Shown: positions 8,867-18,228 of the stretch, piece after piece
Numbering within the stretch: position 1 is the first letter of the stretch
How the letters are laid out: the number at the start of each line of letters is the position of its first letter
Notes under the pieces: generated by a model
Seen by the model: only the letters and a program-made list of their open reading frames with translations
Told to the model about the DNA's origin: nothing
Database searches by the model: none
Program-made: the position numbers and the translations under genes
NCBI GenBank assembly: GCA_002747185.1
Contig: PDTV01000007.1
Coordinates: forward strand, 84,908 to 148,907
Source: Candidatus Contendibacter odensensis
GTDB lineage: Bacteria; Pseudomonadota; Gammaproteobacteria; Competibacterales; Competibacteraceae
DNA: 64,000 bases
Direction: 5' to 3'

Positions 8867-9352
8867 ATGGCTGACCAATTTCTGAAAATCGGCGATGTAA
8901 AAGGCGAATGTAAGGACAGCGCATACAAAGAATGGATAGAAGTTCTAAGCTGGTCCTGGGGCGCGAATCAATTAGGTACCGCTTCACATGGTACCGGCCT
9001 GGGCTCCAGCAAGGTCAATTTGCAAGACTTTAGCTTCACCATGCATTTTTGCTCCGCCTCACCTGAACTGCTGCTCTCCTGCTGCTCAGGTCACCATTAT
9101 CCAGAGGCTACACTGGTGATGCGCAAACCAACAGGCAAAGACGGCGGCCAGCAAAAATTCCTGGAATTCAAATTCAAGGATGTCCTGGTCAGCAGCTATC
9201 AGACCGGTGGTGTGGGCGATGACTTGCCCGTCGAAAGCTTGACCTTAAATTTCACTAACGTGACCCAGGAATACTTTGCCCAGGACGAGAAGGGTACCAC
9301 TAAATCCGCCGGTAAAGCGGGTTGGGATGTCAAGACCAACAAGAAAGTCTGA
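8867..9352 (+). CDS. hcp: T6SS tube protein Hcp (TssD)
   Basis: 161 residues with the Hcp1 pattern: a start of MADQFLKIGDVKGE, then IEVLSWSWGANQ, a His/Gly-rich loop, and ESLTLNFTNVTQEYFAQD near the C-terminus. A ribosome-binding GAGGAC lies 8 bases before the ATG. Hcp hexamers stack into the expelled inner tube and can chaperone small effectors. It is the only hcp in the window and has its own upstream gap (candidate sigma-54 promoter) and a downstream stem-loop, consistent with separate, stronger expression. Confidence 0.96.
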   Translation: MADQFLKIGDVKGECKDSAYKEWIEVLSWSWGANQLGTASHGTGLGSSKVNLQDFSFTMHFCSASPELLLSCCSGHHYPEATLVMRKPTGKDGGQQKFLEFKFKDVLVSSYQTGGVGDDLPVESLTLNFTNVTQEYFAQDEKGTTKSAGKAGWDVKTNKKV

Positions 9353-9399
9353 GGACAGAAAACTACCCACCCCGTATCATCCCGGCAGATGCAACAAGT

Positions 9400-9437
9400 C
9401 CGCGCATTCAGCAAGCGTTATCGGCTTGAATGCGCGG
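9400..9437 (+). terminator. Stem-loop between hcp and tagJ
   Basis: CCGCGCATTCA (9400-9410) pairs perfectly with TGAATGCGCGG (9427-9437) around a 16-base loop. No run of Ts follows directly (CATTTGTTTG), so it is more likely a partial terminator or 3'-end mRNA stabiliser that lets hcp transcript exceed the downstream baseplate genes. Confidence 0.55.
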
Positions 9438-9481
9438 CATTTGTTTGAAGCGCAACGTTCAAACACTGGAGTTCCCTGTTA

Positions 9482-10309
9482 ATGCAAGCCGAACAAAGCT
9501 TACGTGAAGGCCGCTTGTCCGATGCGCTGTCCGAATTACAGGCGCAAATACGTAAAGATCCTGCCAATGCCAAAAACCGTATTTTTCTATTCCAGTTGCT
9601 CGCGGTGCTAGGTCAGTGGGATCGGGCGCTGAACCAATTAAACGTAGTCGGTGAAATGGATGCTTCGGCATTGCCTATGGTACAAACGTACCGAGAAGCG
9701 CTGCAATGTGAATCCTTACGCAATGAGGTCTTTGCAGGCAAACGCTCACCGCTGGTGTTTGGTGATCCTGAACCGTGGATGGCATTGCTGCTGGAAGCGC
9801 TGCATTTAGCGGCTGATGGCCATCACGCACAAGCCGGCACTGTGCGTGATCAGGCTTTTGAAATAGCCCCCGCCACCGCTGGAACGGTGGATGATCAGAC
9901 CTTTGAGTGGATCGCTGATGCCGATACCCGTCTAGGCCCGATGCTAGAAGCGATTATTAATGGGCGTTATTATTGGATTCCCTTCCAGCGGATTCACACC
10001 ATCACGCTGGAACCGCCAACCGATCTTCGTGATTTTGTCTGGATGCCTGCCGTGTTCAGCTGGTCAAATGGTGGTGAAACTGTCGGGCTGATTCCTGCAC
10101 GCTATCCCGATTCCGGTGCATCGACTGACTCATGCATCCAGCTAGCACGCAAAACCGAATGGCAGCCCTGTGACGCAGGCGGCTATCTAGGTCTGGGACA
10201 ACGGATATTAGCAACCGATCAGGGTGACCATCCCCTGTTGGACATTCGGCGGATTGATTTAAACGTTGAGGTGATGCTGGCGGAAGCCGCTGAAACTGGC
10301 GATGGCTGA
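9482..10309 (+). CDS. tagJ: T6SS accessory protein TagJ (ImpE family)
   Basis: 275 residues. The N-terminal half is TPR-like (AEQSLREGRLSDALSELQ, LAVLGQWDRALNQL); the C-terminal half has the ImpE signature (GPMLEAIINGRYYWIPF, LRDFVWMPA, ETVGLIPARYP). TagJ proteins bind the sheath subunit TssB and modulate ClpV recruitment in the systems where they occur. The last eight bases overlap the tssE start. Confidence 0.9.
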   Translation: MQAEQSLREGRLSDALSELQAQIRKDPANAKNRIFLFQLLAVLGQWDRALNQLNVVGEMDASALPMVQTYREALQCESLRNEVFAGKRSPLVFGDPEPWMALLLEALHLAADGHHAQAGTVRDQAFEIAPATAGTVDDQTFEWIADADTRLGPMLEAIINGRYYWIPFQRIHTITLEPPTDLRDFVWMPAVFSWSNGGETVGLIPARYPDSGASTDSCIQLARKTEWQPCDAGGYLGLGQRILATDQGDHPLLDIRRIDLNVEVMLAEAAETGDG

Positions 10310-10817
10310 ACTGACACCAAAAGAACGCCTGCAACCCTCGCTGCTGGATCGTTTGACTGACGACGCACCTGACCAGCCGCAGGAATCCCGTGAACAGCGG
10401 GTGTTGTCAATGAGCCGTCTGCGTGACTGTGTATTGCGTGATTTAGGTTGGCTAATGAACGCATCGCGCATGGTCGACAGTGAAGATATCGAGCGCTACC
10501 CTTTTGCTGCACGTTCGACCATCAATTATGGCCTACCCCCGCTCTCAGGAGCCACCGCCCGTAGCCTGGACATCAGCGGACTGGAGCAGGCATTACGTCA
10601 GGCCATTATTGATTTTGAACCTCGCATTTCACGCACTTCGCTGCGTGTCCACGCCGCACTGACCGAAGAGCGCATGAGCCATAATGCGCTGACGTTTGAA
10701 ATTGAGGGTGATTTATGGGCGCAACCATTGCCTCAGCAACTGTACCTGAAAACTGAGATCGACCTGGAAAGCGGTCAGGTTCAAATCCAGGAATCCAGCC
10801 GACCAAGAGAGCATTGA
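10302..10817 (+). CDS. tssE: T6SS baseplate protein TssE (gp25-like)
   Basis: 171 residues. The gp25/lysozyme-like fold is indicated by DCVLRDLGWLMNA, a Pro-rich INYGLPPLSG segment and FEPRISRTSLRVHA near the C-terminus. TssE is the wedge component corresponding to phage T4 gp25 that initiates sheath assembly. The stop codon shares its last base with the tssF ATG (TGATG), suggesting translational coupling. Confidence 0.94.
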   Translation: MAELTPKERLQPSLLDRLTDDAPDQPQESREQRVLSMSRLRDCVLRDLGWLMNASRMVDSEDIERYPFAARSTINYGLPPLSGATARSLDISGLEQALRQAIIDFEPRISRTSLRVHAALTEERMSHNALTFEIEGDLWAQPLPQQLYLKTEIDLESGQVQIQESSRPREH

Positions 10818-12691
10818 TGGATCCTCGTCTGCTTGAGTATTACAACCGCGAACTTCAGCATCTGCGTGAGCTGGGTGGTGAGTTTGCTCATGAATACCCA
10901 AAAATTGCCGGACGTTTGGGACTGGAAGGCCTTGAGTGTGCGGATCCCTATGTGGAACGATTGCTAGAAGGCTTTGGTTTTCTGGCAGCGCGGGTACAAC
11001 TCAAGATGGATGACGAGTTCCCACGCTTTACCCAACATCTGCTAGAGATCATCTATCCTCATTACCTGGCACCCACGCCGTCGATGCTTATCGCCCAGTT
11101 CCAGCCTGACCCGGCCCAGGGGGCACTCAACAAAGGCTTCGTGATTCCACGCGGCGAAAAAATGCGTAGTCTGCTGGCAAAAGGCGAGCAAACCCCCTGT
11201 GAATACCTCACTGCGCACGATGTAACCCTGTGGCCAATCAAGCTGGCCGAAGCCCATTATTTTGCTGGCAAGGAGCCGGTGACATCACTTGATTTACCCA
11301 ATCTACCCAAGGTGCGTGCGGGGATTCGCTTGCGACTGCGAACCACCTTGCCGAGCCTGCCATTCAATAAACTGGCATTAGCGCAGCTACCGCTTTTCTT
11401 GAATGGCAGTGATGGCCTGCCAGGACATCTTTATGAACAATTGCTGGCCAATACCGTGATGGTCGTCGCACGCGGCAATCAGCCGGTACCGTGGCATGAA
11501 GTGATCGCTGCGCCCGCAATCCAGCGGCTCGGCTTCGAAAATGAACAGGGACTCTTGCCTTATACACCGCCCTCGTTTCAGGGGTATCGTCTGCTGCACG
11601 AATATTTTACCTTTCCACAGCGCTACTTATTTGTAGAATTGACCGGCCTGGAAGCTGCGGTACAGCGGTGTCAAACGCATGAACTGGAACTGCTGATCCT
11701 GCTTGATCGCGCCGATGCCACCTTGGAAAACACTATCAACACTGACCATTTCAGCCTGTTTTGTGCGCCAGCAATCAACCTGTTTCCCAAACGACTGGAT
11801 CGCATTCATATCAGCAACCAGGTTGCTGAACACCATGCCGTACCTGACCGTACCCGGCCGATGGATTACGAGATTTATCAAGTCACCAGTGTGACCGGTA
11901 TCGGTGCTGAAGGTGAAGAGCAGGAATTTCTGCCCTTTTATGCCGACTATGACCGTATTGGCCAAACCAACCACCAGGCCTTCTACGCTGTACATCGCCT
12001 ACCACGGGTACTATCCAGCCGACAGCAGCGTAACGGCCCACGCTCCAGCTATAGTGGTCATGAAATTTATTTATCATTGGTGGACGCTCACGAAGCGCCT
12101 TATCGCAGTAACTTAAGGCAATTGGCGATCACCGCCCTATGCACGAACCGTGATTTACCACTCCATATGCCACTGGGTCGTGGTGACACAGATTTCAGCC
12201 TGGCATCCGGTGCGCCTGTTAGCGTAGTACGTTGTCTGGCCGGCCCTACCCGCCCTCACCCTTCTGCTGCCCGCGGTGATATCGCCTGGCGACTTATCAG
12301 CCACCTGAGTCTGAATTATTTGTCACTGGCTGACAGCGATGAGCGCCAGGGGGCAGTGGCCTTGCGGGAGCTGCTGGCACTGTATGGCAATATGACTGAA
12401 TCAGCAATCCGAAAACAAATAGAGGGTGTGCGTTCGGTAAGCGCAAAACCGATTACCCGACGAGCGCCTATCGCAGGCCCAATCGCACTGGCGCGTGGCC
12501 TGGAAGTAACGGTTTCCCTGGATGAACTAGCATTTGAGGGCGTAGGAATTTTCTTGCTAGGTGCGGTACTGGAGCAGTTTTTTGCCAAATATGTTTCCTT
12601 GAATTCCTTTACCGAAACGGTCATTCGTTCGACTGAGCGGGGTGAGGTGATGCGATGGCCAGCACGGATCGGACAGCGACACACGCTGTAG
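10817..12691 (+). CDS. tssF: T6SS baseplate protein TssF (VasA)
   Basis: 624 residues from ATG 10817, which overlaps the tssE stop; a TTG one codon earlier is the alternative. The start MDPRLLEYYNRELQHLRELG and the segments FPRFTQHLLEIIYPHYLAPTPS (early) and RGLEVTVSLDELAFEG, GVGIFLLGAVLEQFFAKYVS (late) are standard TssF. Forms the baseplate wedge with TssE, TssG and TssK. Its 3' end overlaps tssG by 37 bases. Confidence 0.96.
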   Translation: MDPRLLEYYNRELQHLRELGGEFAHEYPKIAGRLGLEGLECADPYVERLLEGFGFLAARVQLKMDDEFPRFTQHLLEIIYPHYLAPTPSMLIAQFQPDPAQGALNKGFVIPRGEKMRSLLAKGEQTPCEYLTAHDVTLWPIKLAEAHYFAGKEPVTSLDLPNLPKVRAGIRLRLRTTLPSLPFNKLALAQLPLFLNGSDGLPGHLYEQLLANTVMVVARGNQPVPWHEVIAAPAIQRLGFENEQGLLPYTPPSFQGYRLLHEYFTFPQRYLFVELTGLEAAVQRCQTHELELLILLDRADATLENTINTDHFSLFCAPAINLFPKRLDRIHISNQVAEHHAVPDRTRPMDYEIYQVTSVTGIGAEGEEQEFLPFYADYDRIGQTNHQAFYAVHRLPRVLSSRQQRNGPRSSYSGHEIYLSLVDAHEAPYRSNLRQLAITALCTNRDLPLHMPLGRGDTDFSLASGAPVSVVRCLAGPTRPHPSAARGDIAWRLISHLSLNYLSLADSDERQGAVALRELLALYGNMTESAIRKQIEGVRSVSAKPITRRAPIAGPIALARGLEVTVSLDELAFEGVGIFLLGAVLEQFFAKYVSLNSFTETVIRSTERGEVMRWPARIGQRHTL

Positions 12692-13686
12692 ATACTGTAT
12701 TAGAGGCATTGCGGCAAAACCCGCAAGCTTTTCATTTTTTTCAGGCACTACGTCATCTTGAGTGTCATTACCATAGCAAGCCACGATTGGGCACATCGAT
12801 TCGCTTGTCCGATGATCCGATACGTCTGGCGCAAAAACCATCATTGATTTTCGCACCGGCAACACTGGCAGGCTTTGAGCCGGGGGGTGAATACCCGCCA
12901 CATCTTTATGAATATTTTCTTGGTCTATTCGGACCCCATGGCCCTTTACCGACTCACCTGACCGAATATGCACAAAGTCGGCTGCATAATGAAAAAGATC
13001 CAACGTTTGCGCGTTTTGCTGATATTTTTCACCATCGTATTCTTTGCTTCTTCTACCGGGCGTGGGCAAACACTCAACCAACGGTAAGTTTTGATCGCCC
13101 CGAATCCGATCGTTTCAACACCTACATTGGTGCTACATTTGGCCTGGGCACACCTTCGCTATGGAAACGGGATGCCGCACCCGATCTTGCCAAATTCCAT
13201 TATGCTGGCCGTCTATCCTGCCAAACACATCATGCTGAAGGTTTGATCGCCATTTTAAGCGATTCCTTCAAACTGCCCATCAGCATCGATAGTTTCGTCG
13301 GCCATTGGCTACCGCTCTCTGAGGAAAGCCGGTGCCGCCTGGGAGAAACGCCAATGACTGGAGCGCTCGGTATCACCGCAGTCATTGGTGAGCGGGTCTG
13401 GGATTGCCAGTACCGATTTCGCATCGTAATGGGACCTATGAGCCTAAAGGAATTTCAGCGTTTCCTGCCCGGTAGCGACAGTCTACGGCGCCTGGTCGCC
13501 TGGGTACGTAATTACATGGGTGAAGAGCTATTATGGGATGTCAACCTGATCCTTCGTAAGGATGAGGTGCCTCCTCTAAAACTGGGTGAAGAAAGCCGTC
13601 TGGGCTGGACAACATGGTTGACCAGCCAACCGCTGGCGCATGATGCAGACAATCTGAAGCTGGATGCTGTCAACTACTGCACTTAA
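12655..13686 (+). CDS. tssG: T6SS baseplate protein TssG
   Basis: 343 residues, beginning inside the tssF reading frame (37-base overlap). Family marks are FHFFQALRHLEC near the start, LGLFGPHGPLPTHLTEYA, FADIFHHRILCFFYRAW and the late GxRVWDCQYRFRIV and WDVNLILRKDEVPPLKLG segments. TssG is the second wedge protein of the baseplate. Last baseplate gene; a 211-bp gap separates it from clpV. Confidence 0.95.
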   Translation: MASTDRTATHAVDTVLEALRQNPQAFHFFQALRHLECHYHSKPRLGTSIRLSDDPIRLAQKPSLIFAPATLAGFEPGGEYPPHLYEYFLGLFGPHGPLPTHLTEYAQSRLHNEKDPTFARFADIFHHRILCFFYRAWANTQPTVSFDRPESDRFNTYIGATFGLGTPSLWKRDAAPDLAKFHYAGRLSCQTHHAEGLIAILSDSFKLPISIDSFVGHWLPLSEESRCRLGETPMTGALGITAVIGERVWDCQYRFRIVMGPMSLKEFQRFLPGSDSLRRLVAWVRNYMGEELLWDVNLILRKDEVPPLKLGEESRLGWTTWLTSQPLAHDADNLKLDAVNYCT

Positions 13687-13897
13687 ATAACCCCTTCCAA
13701 TTCAGGCAATGCCGGTAGCATCAAAAACCCGCAGACCCGCGTTCTTGTTGATTACTGGCGACTGTTGTAGCAACACCGGGCACATACAGCGTGATCCCCT
13801 CCGCACAAGCGTGACGAAAAATCAGGCAAGACCAGTGCATAACGAACCGCAGAATAATTTATAACACCGCTATCAATAACCACCGGAGTGCAAAGCC
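13687..13897. other. Gap between tssG and clpV
   Basis: No convincing gene or terminator is seen. A leftward frame without a start runs through most of it but matches nothing recognised. A purine-rich CCGGAG lies before the clpV ATG. A clpV-specific promoter may be here but none stands out. Confidence 0.3.
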
Positions 13898-16618
13898 ATG
13901 GCCGAAATCAGTCGTGTTGCATTGTTTGGAAAACTAAACAGTATCGGTTACAAAGCTATCGAAAGTGCCACCGTCTTTTGCAAGTTGCGCGGCAACCCCT
14001 ATGTTGAGCTGGTGCATTGGCTGCATCAAATTCTGCAATTACCGGATTCAGATGTACACCGGATTATCCAGCACTTCGATCTTAACCCATCACGACTTGC
14101 CAAAGATTTCACCGACTCACTGGATCGCCTGCCACGTGGCGCAAGCTCAATTTCCGATCTCTCTGCGCATGTCGATGCAGCAGTAAAAGAGGCATGGACG
14201 TACGCAACGCTGATGTTTAATGATACCCAGGTACGCACCGGGCATTTGCTGATCGGGATTCTGAAAACAACCGATTTACGCAATACGCTACCTGCGATTT
14301 CCCGTGAATTCGACAAGGTTAAACTCGATACGCTTATTGAGCACTTCAGTGATATTGTTGCAACATCCCCGGAAAATGACCTGCGCGCCAATGACGGCTC
14401 ACAAATCGGCGGTGGTGCCGCACCAGGAGAAGCCAGTGACGCGCTGGCTCCGGCGCCTATGGGTAAACAGGACGCACTGCAACGCTTTTCGGTGGATCTG
14501 ATCGAGCGAGCACGTAGTGGTGAACTCGATCCGATTGTGGGACGTGACGAGGAAATCCGCCAGATTGTTGACATTCTAATGCGCCGCCGCCAAAACAATC
14601 CTATCCTGACCGGCGAGGCCGGTGTTGGCAAAACGGCTGTGGTCGAAGGTTTCGCTCAGCGTATTGCTACTGGCGATGTCCCGCCCCCCCTTCAGGACGT
14701 GACGCTGCGCATGCTGGATGTCGGTTTGTTGCAAGCCGGTGCCAGCATGAAGGGCGAGTTTGAAAATCGCTTGCGACAAGTCATTGATGAGGTACAGGCT
14801 TCACCCAAACCGATCATTCTGTTCATCGATGAAGCGCATACACTGGTGGGTGCAGGTGGTGCAGCAGGCACCGGTGATGCCGCCAACTTGCTCAAACCGG
14901 CGCTGGCACGAGGCAAACTCAGAACAATTGCAGCCACCACCTGGGCTGAATACAAAAAGCATATCGAAAAAGATCCGGCACTGACCCGCCGCTTCCAGGT
15001 GGTGCAAGTGGATGAACCCGGTGAAGGAAAAACCATCATGATGATGCGTGGTATGGCTTCAACCATGGAGCAGCATCATCGGGTGCAGATTCTTGACGAA
15101 GCGCTGGAAGCAGCTGTCAAGCTATCGCACCGTTATATCCCTGCTCGCCAGCTACCCGATAAAGCGGTCAGTCTGCTTGATACCGCTAGTGCCCGTGTAG
15201 CCATCAGCCTGCACGCGGTACCTGCCGAGGTTGAGGATTGTCGTCGTCGTATTGAAGGCTTGCAAACCGAACTGGAAATAATCGGACGCGAAATGGCTGT
15301 CGGTATCGACGCGACCCAGCGCCAAAAAGATGCCGAGGAAAAACTGCACACCGAAAAAACAGGGCTTGCGGAACTGGAAACACGCTGGCAAACGGAAAAA
15401 GATCTGGTCGATGCCATCTTGGGTTTACGCGCTCAATTGCGTGGTGACGGTGGCACAGTGGATGCAGTTGCAACAGACGGTGAGAATGACAGTGATCCAG
15501 CAGATGCGATAAAGGAACCTGACCCACAACGACAAACCTGGCTGGATGAGTTACGTGAATTGCTCGATAAACTGCATGAATTACAAGGTGAAAGTCCACT
15601 GATTTTACCCAGTGTTGATGGACAAGCCGTAGCCTCCGTGGTTGCTGACTGGACAGGTATTCCGGTCGGGCGCATGGTTAAAAATGAAATCGAAACGGTG
15701 CTTGGCCTGGCTGACATCCTCAATCGCCGCATCATCGGCCAACGGCACGCACTCGACATGATTGCTCGCCGGATTCAGACCTCACGTGCGGCGCTGGATA
15801 ATCCCAATAAACCGATTGGTGTGTTTATGCTGGCAGGCCCTTCCGGTGTTGGTAAAACGGAAACGGCGCTGGCACTGGCCGAGGCTCTGTACGGTGGTGA
15901 ACAAAATGTTATCACGATCAACATGAGTGAATTTCAGGAAGCCCACACCGTATCGACACTTAAAGGCGCGCCTCCCGGTTATGTGGGTTATGGCGAAGGT
16001 GGTGTCTTAACTGAAGCTGTGCGCCGTCGTCCCTACAGTGTGGTACTGCTGGATGAGGTGGAAAAAGCCCACCACGATGTCCATGAGATTTTCTTTCAAG
16101 TCTTTGATAAAGGCTGGATGGAGGATGGTGAAGGACGACATATTGACTTCAAAAACACACTGATCCTGCTAACCACCAATGCGGGCACTGACCTGATTAT
16201 GGGGATGTGCAAGGACCCTGATCTTTTACCTGATCCTGAGGGTCTGGGTAAGGCTTTGCGCGAACCCTTGCTGAAAGTTTTTCCACCTGCTCTGCTCGGT
16301 CGTTTGGTCACCATTCCCTATTACCCACTCAGTGACGAGATGATTGGTGATATCGTCCGTCTGCAACTGGGGCGGATTCAGCAACGGATTTTGGAAAACC
16401 ATAAAGTCCCGTTTGAATACGATGATGATGTAGTCAAGCTGATCGTTAGCCGTTGTACTGCACTGGAAAGCGGTGGGCGCATGATTGATGCCATTCTGAC
16501 TAATACGGTATTACCGGCTATTAGTCAGGAATTCCTGAATCGAATGGTCGAGGCCAAACCCATTGAACGTGTCAAAATAAAAATCGATGAAGGTGAGTTT
16601 GCCTACGACTTTGAGTAG
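13898..16618 (+). CDS. clpV: T6SS sheath-recycling AAA+ ATPase ClpV (TssH)
   Basis: 906 residues in the ClpB/ClpV layout: an N-terminal Clp-N type domain (1-160); a first AAA+ module with Walker A GEAGVGKT near residue 241 and Walker B ILFIDEAH; a coiled middle domain (about 430-550); and a second AAA+ module with Walker A GPSGVGKT near 648 and [11 protein letters not shown]. The first module's position and the T6SS context mark it as ClpV rather than the heat-shock ClpB. ClpV disassembles contracted TssBC sheaths. Last structural gene of the rightward operon. Confidence 0.96.
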   Translation: MAEISRVALFGKLNSIGYKAIESATVFCKLRGNPYVELVHWLHQILQLPDSDVHRIIQHFDLNPSRLAKDFTDSLDRLPRGASSISDLSAHVDAAVKEAWTYATLMFNDTQVRTGHLLIGILKTTDLRNTLPAISREFDKVKLDTLIEHFSDIVATSPENDLRANDGSQIGGGAAPGEASDALAPAPMGKQDALQRFSVDLIERARSGELDPIVGRDEEIRQIVDILMRRRQNNPILTGEAGVGKTAVVEGFAQRIATGDVPPPLQDVTLRMLDVGLLQAGASMKGEFENRLRQVIDEVQASPKPIILFIDEAHTLVGAGGAAGTGDAANLLKPALARGKLRTIAATTWAEYKKHIEKDPALTRRFQVVQVDEPGEGKTIMMMRGMASTMEQHHRVQILDEALEAAVKLSHRYIPARQLPDKAVSLLDTASARVAISLHAVPAEVEDCRRRIEGLQTELEIIGREMAVGIDATQRQKDAEEKLHTEKTGLAELETRWQTEKDLVDAILGLRAQLRGDGGTVDAVATDGENDSDPADAIKEPDPQRQTWLDELRELLDKLHELQGESPLILPSVDGQAVASVVADWTGIPVGRMVKNEIETVLGLADILNRRIIGQRHALDMIARRIQTSRAALDNPNKPIGVFMLAGPSGVGKTETALALAEALYGGEQNVITINMSEFQEAHTVSTLKGAPPGYVGYGEGGVLTEAVRRRPYSVVLLDEVEKAHHDVHEIFFQVFDKGWMEDGEGRHIDFKNTLILLTTNAGTDLIMGMCKDPDLLPDPEGLGKALREPLLKVFPPALLGRLVTIPYYPLSDEMIGDIVRLQLGRIQQRILENHKVPFEYDDDVVKLIVSRCTALESGGRMIDAILTNTVLPAISQEFLNRMVEAKPIERVKIKIDEGEFAYDFE

Positions 16619-16667
16619 TGGATGACACGGCTCGGAATGAATCGTTCAAGATGAACCTTGTTCAACC

Positions 16668-16690
16668 CGTTTTGAGCCGCTCTCAAAAAA
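16668..16690 (+). terminator. Weak stem-loop after clpV
   Basis: TTTTGAG and CTCAAAA flank a five-base loop about 50 bp after the clpV stop, followed by more As. The stem is short and AT-rich, so this is only a possible end of the rightward T6SS operon. Confidence 0.25.
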
Positions 16691-16788
16691 AACCACACTG
16701 GAGTAAATTACTTCTAAACCATTTTAATTGGCATAGAACTATGCATAGAACTGACTTAGAAGATGCAATATATAAATTCTTTCCATGA

Positions 16789-16965
16789 ACTATTTTACTA
16801 TTATTTGGCCATATGCTTGGATTGGAAGATGAGTACAAAAAAGGACATGCACACAGTAAGGACTACCGTTCAGTAATGAACAGCGGCGAAACCATTCTGG
16901 CTCGTCACGATACTACTCATATGAAATGGCTAAATGATAAACTCAAAAAAAATGGCATCAAATAA
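16789..16965 (+). pseudogene. C-terminal remnant of a zincin metallopeptidase (probable T6SS effector)
   Basis: An open frame without a proper beginning encodes GHMLGLEDEY, then RSVMNSGE and HMKWLNDKLKKNG before a stop at 16963. GHMLGLEDEY matches the second half of an HExxHxxGxxDEY zinc site, and SVMNSGE looks like the Met-turn of a zincin. The first HE of the zinc motif and everything upstream are missing; a stop codon precedes the fragment. Position directly behind clpV and overlap with a lipoprotein gene suggest a decayed T6SS effector. The family assignment rests on short motifs. Confidence 0.5.
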
Positions 16966-17317
16966 GATAAAAAGTCGATGGTTCAGTATACTGCTAATTC
17001 TTGTAATAGCTTCTTGTGTCTGGGGTGATGATATGAACAAGCTAGACGGATTGTGGCAAAACATTCTGAGCAGTACAGATGCTAATGCTGAATACACAGC
17101 TGTAGAAGCACTATGGAAACATATCGCTAATGCTCGCTTACAGGTTGCTATTAATGTAATCGAAGATAATGGCAATGAAATTGATATCATGGACTATACA
17201 GATCGGTCTTCGATTAAAAAAGTTGCTGTTAATTTATCTAAGGGTGATAAGGAAAATATAAATGTTTGGACACCAATTGATCCAGAAAATATTTATATAT
17301 TATTCCGAGAAAAATAA
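16952..17317 (+). CDS. Small lipoprotein, candidate immunity partner
   Basis: 121 residues from ATG 16952; an ATG six codons earlier is also possible. The N-terminus has Lys/Arg, a hydrophobic core WFSILLILVIASC and an acceptable lipobox (I-A-S-C), so export and lipidation are likely. The mature part (MNKLDGLWQNILSS, later DYTDRSSIKKVAVNLS) is not recognised. It overlaps the end of the zincin remnant by 14 bases in another frame, the usual order of effector then immunity gene, and a periplasmic lipoprotein would suit a periplasm-acting peptidase. Function is inferred from position only. Confidence 0.55.
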   Translation: MASNKIKSRWFSILLILVIASCVWGDDMNKLDGLWQNILSSTDANAEYTAVEALWKHIANARLQVAINVIEDNGNEIDIMDYTDRSSIKKVAVNLSKGDKENINVWTPIDPENIYILFREK

Positions 17318-17356
17318 ATTTCAAATAACTTTGTCTGAACAATATATTTGGTTTGT

Positions 17357-17680
17357 TTATTTTTGCAGGCAAGTCAAATTTTTGAGGTGCAGGAAAGCAT
17401 TTTCAACCAAATGCCGTAATTTGTAGAGGTCTTCATCCTGTTCGTGTTGAGTCTTACGGTTTTTCCCCAGTGGTATAACGGCTGTCATTCCCTGATGTTC
17501 AGCCTGTTCAGAAATGGCATTACTGTCATAGCCGCCAGGCGGCCAGCCTGGATGCAATCTGCACGGGTACCTTTTGTAATAATAATTCTGACCGGCATAC
17601 CCTGCGCATCTACGGCCAGATGTCTCCTGGTGTCAAGCCCCCTTGTGTGCAAAACCTATCCTGATTCCCGCCCCTTGCAC
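17357..17680 (-). pseudogene. IS5-family transposase remnant
   Basis: Leftward coding remains read HLAVDAQGMPVRIII, then after a frameshift GYDSNAISEQAEHQGMTAVI and RKTQHEQDEDLYKLRHLVENAFLHLK, the C-terminal DDE-domain pattern of IS5-type transposases (…GYDS…VIP…R…YxxRxxVENxF). The last ~25 residues expected after the VENAF helix are missing, and at least two frameshifts are present. It abuts the truncated attC-like repeat on its right. Confidence 0.75.
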
Positions 17681-17699
17681 CCACCGCATGCGGGTGGAC

Positions 17700-17831
17700 A
17701 TTGAAGCGGAGCAAGCGTGCTTGCGCGGCAGAAACACCGTTTGGCTCCAGTGACGTGTTGCGACGCAAGCCGCCAGGTGACTGGAGCTAAGCGGCGCTTT
17801 ATTAGCGTCTGCTTGAGCTTTTTGTTAGGTG
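17700..17831 (-). repeat. attC-like cassette recombination site 1 (right part damaged)
   Basis: Read on the minus strand it opens with an R''-like box CACCTAAC (17831-17824) followed by AAAAAGCTCAAGCAGACGC and the partly complementary GCGCCGCTTAGCTC, the layout of an integron attC. A further ~86-bp palindromic block follows (arms around 17743-17754 and 17776-17787). The expected closing GTTRRRY box is not found; the IS5 remnant begins there, so this end was probably lost. The stop of the upstream 141-residue protein lies inside the site, as is common for cassette genes. Confidence 0.6.
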
Positions 17832-18227
17832 ACCTTTTGTGCCATAAAATGTTGCCACTGCTGAGGCGAAAAACGATATGGCCAAGATTCCGCCTACGAC
17901 TAAATAACTTTGCATAGTTACGGATAAGGAATGTATTACAATATCAGCGATTACGACTCCCAAAAGACCACCATATAAAGAGAACAGAATGACAACATGC
18001 TTTTTGTATTCAGCCGTACCCGCATAAACACGAAAGACTCGATAAGCAGTCCAAATACCAACCATAAACAAAACCGGACAAGCAAAAAGAAAAGCTTTCC
18101 CAGCGCTATTAATATCTGAGTCACTTTCCATAAAAATGCTGCTGATATCCAAGAATATAAACAGTAGTCGGTAACAGATAAAAAGTAGTGTTATCAAAAT
18201 AGATGTGGCAAGGATGGTGTTTTTCAT
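17802..18227 (-). CDS. Four-helix membrane protein, candidate immunity to Tae4
   Basis: 141 residues with about four hydrophobic segments (near 5-30, 45-65, 80-100, 110-130), so an inner-membrane protein. It starts next to the Tae4 stop (TAATATG), the normal effector-immunity order. The known immunity family for Tae4 (Tai4) is a small periplasmic protein; this one is polytopic and not recognisably Tai4. Its last residues, LTKSSSRR, are encoded by the attC-like site, so the native C-terminus is set by the cassette boundary. The immunity role is inference from position. Confidence 0.7.
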   Translation of the reverse strand: MKNTILATSILITLLFICYRLLFIFLDISSIFMESDSDINSAGKAFLFACPVLFMVGIWTAYRVFRVYAGTAEYKKHVVILFSLYGGLLGVVIADIVIHSLSVTMQSYLVVGGILAISFFASAVATFYGTKGHLTKSSSRR

Positions 18228-18228
18228 A

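Noticed and set aside
13700..13880. Small gene on the minus strand between tssG and clpV
   Set aside because: The open frame lacks a start codon with ribosome site and matches no family I know; possible PAAR resemblance did not hold up.
16619..16788. A complete zincin gene after clpV
   Set aside because: Stop codons and absence of the HE of the HExxH motif upstream of 16789 show that only the C-terminal end remains.
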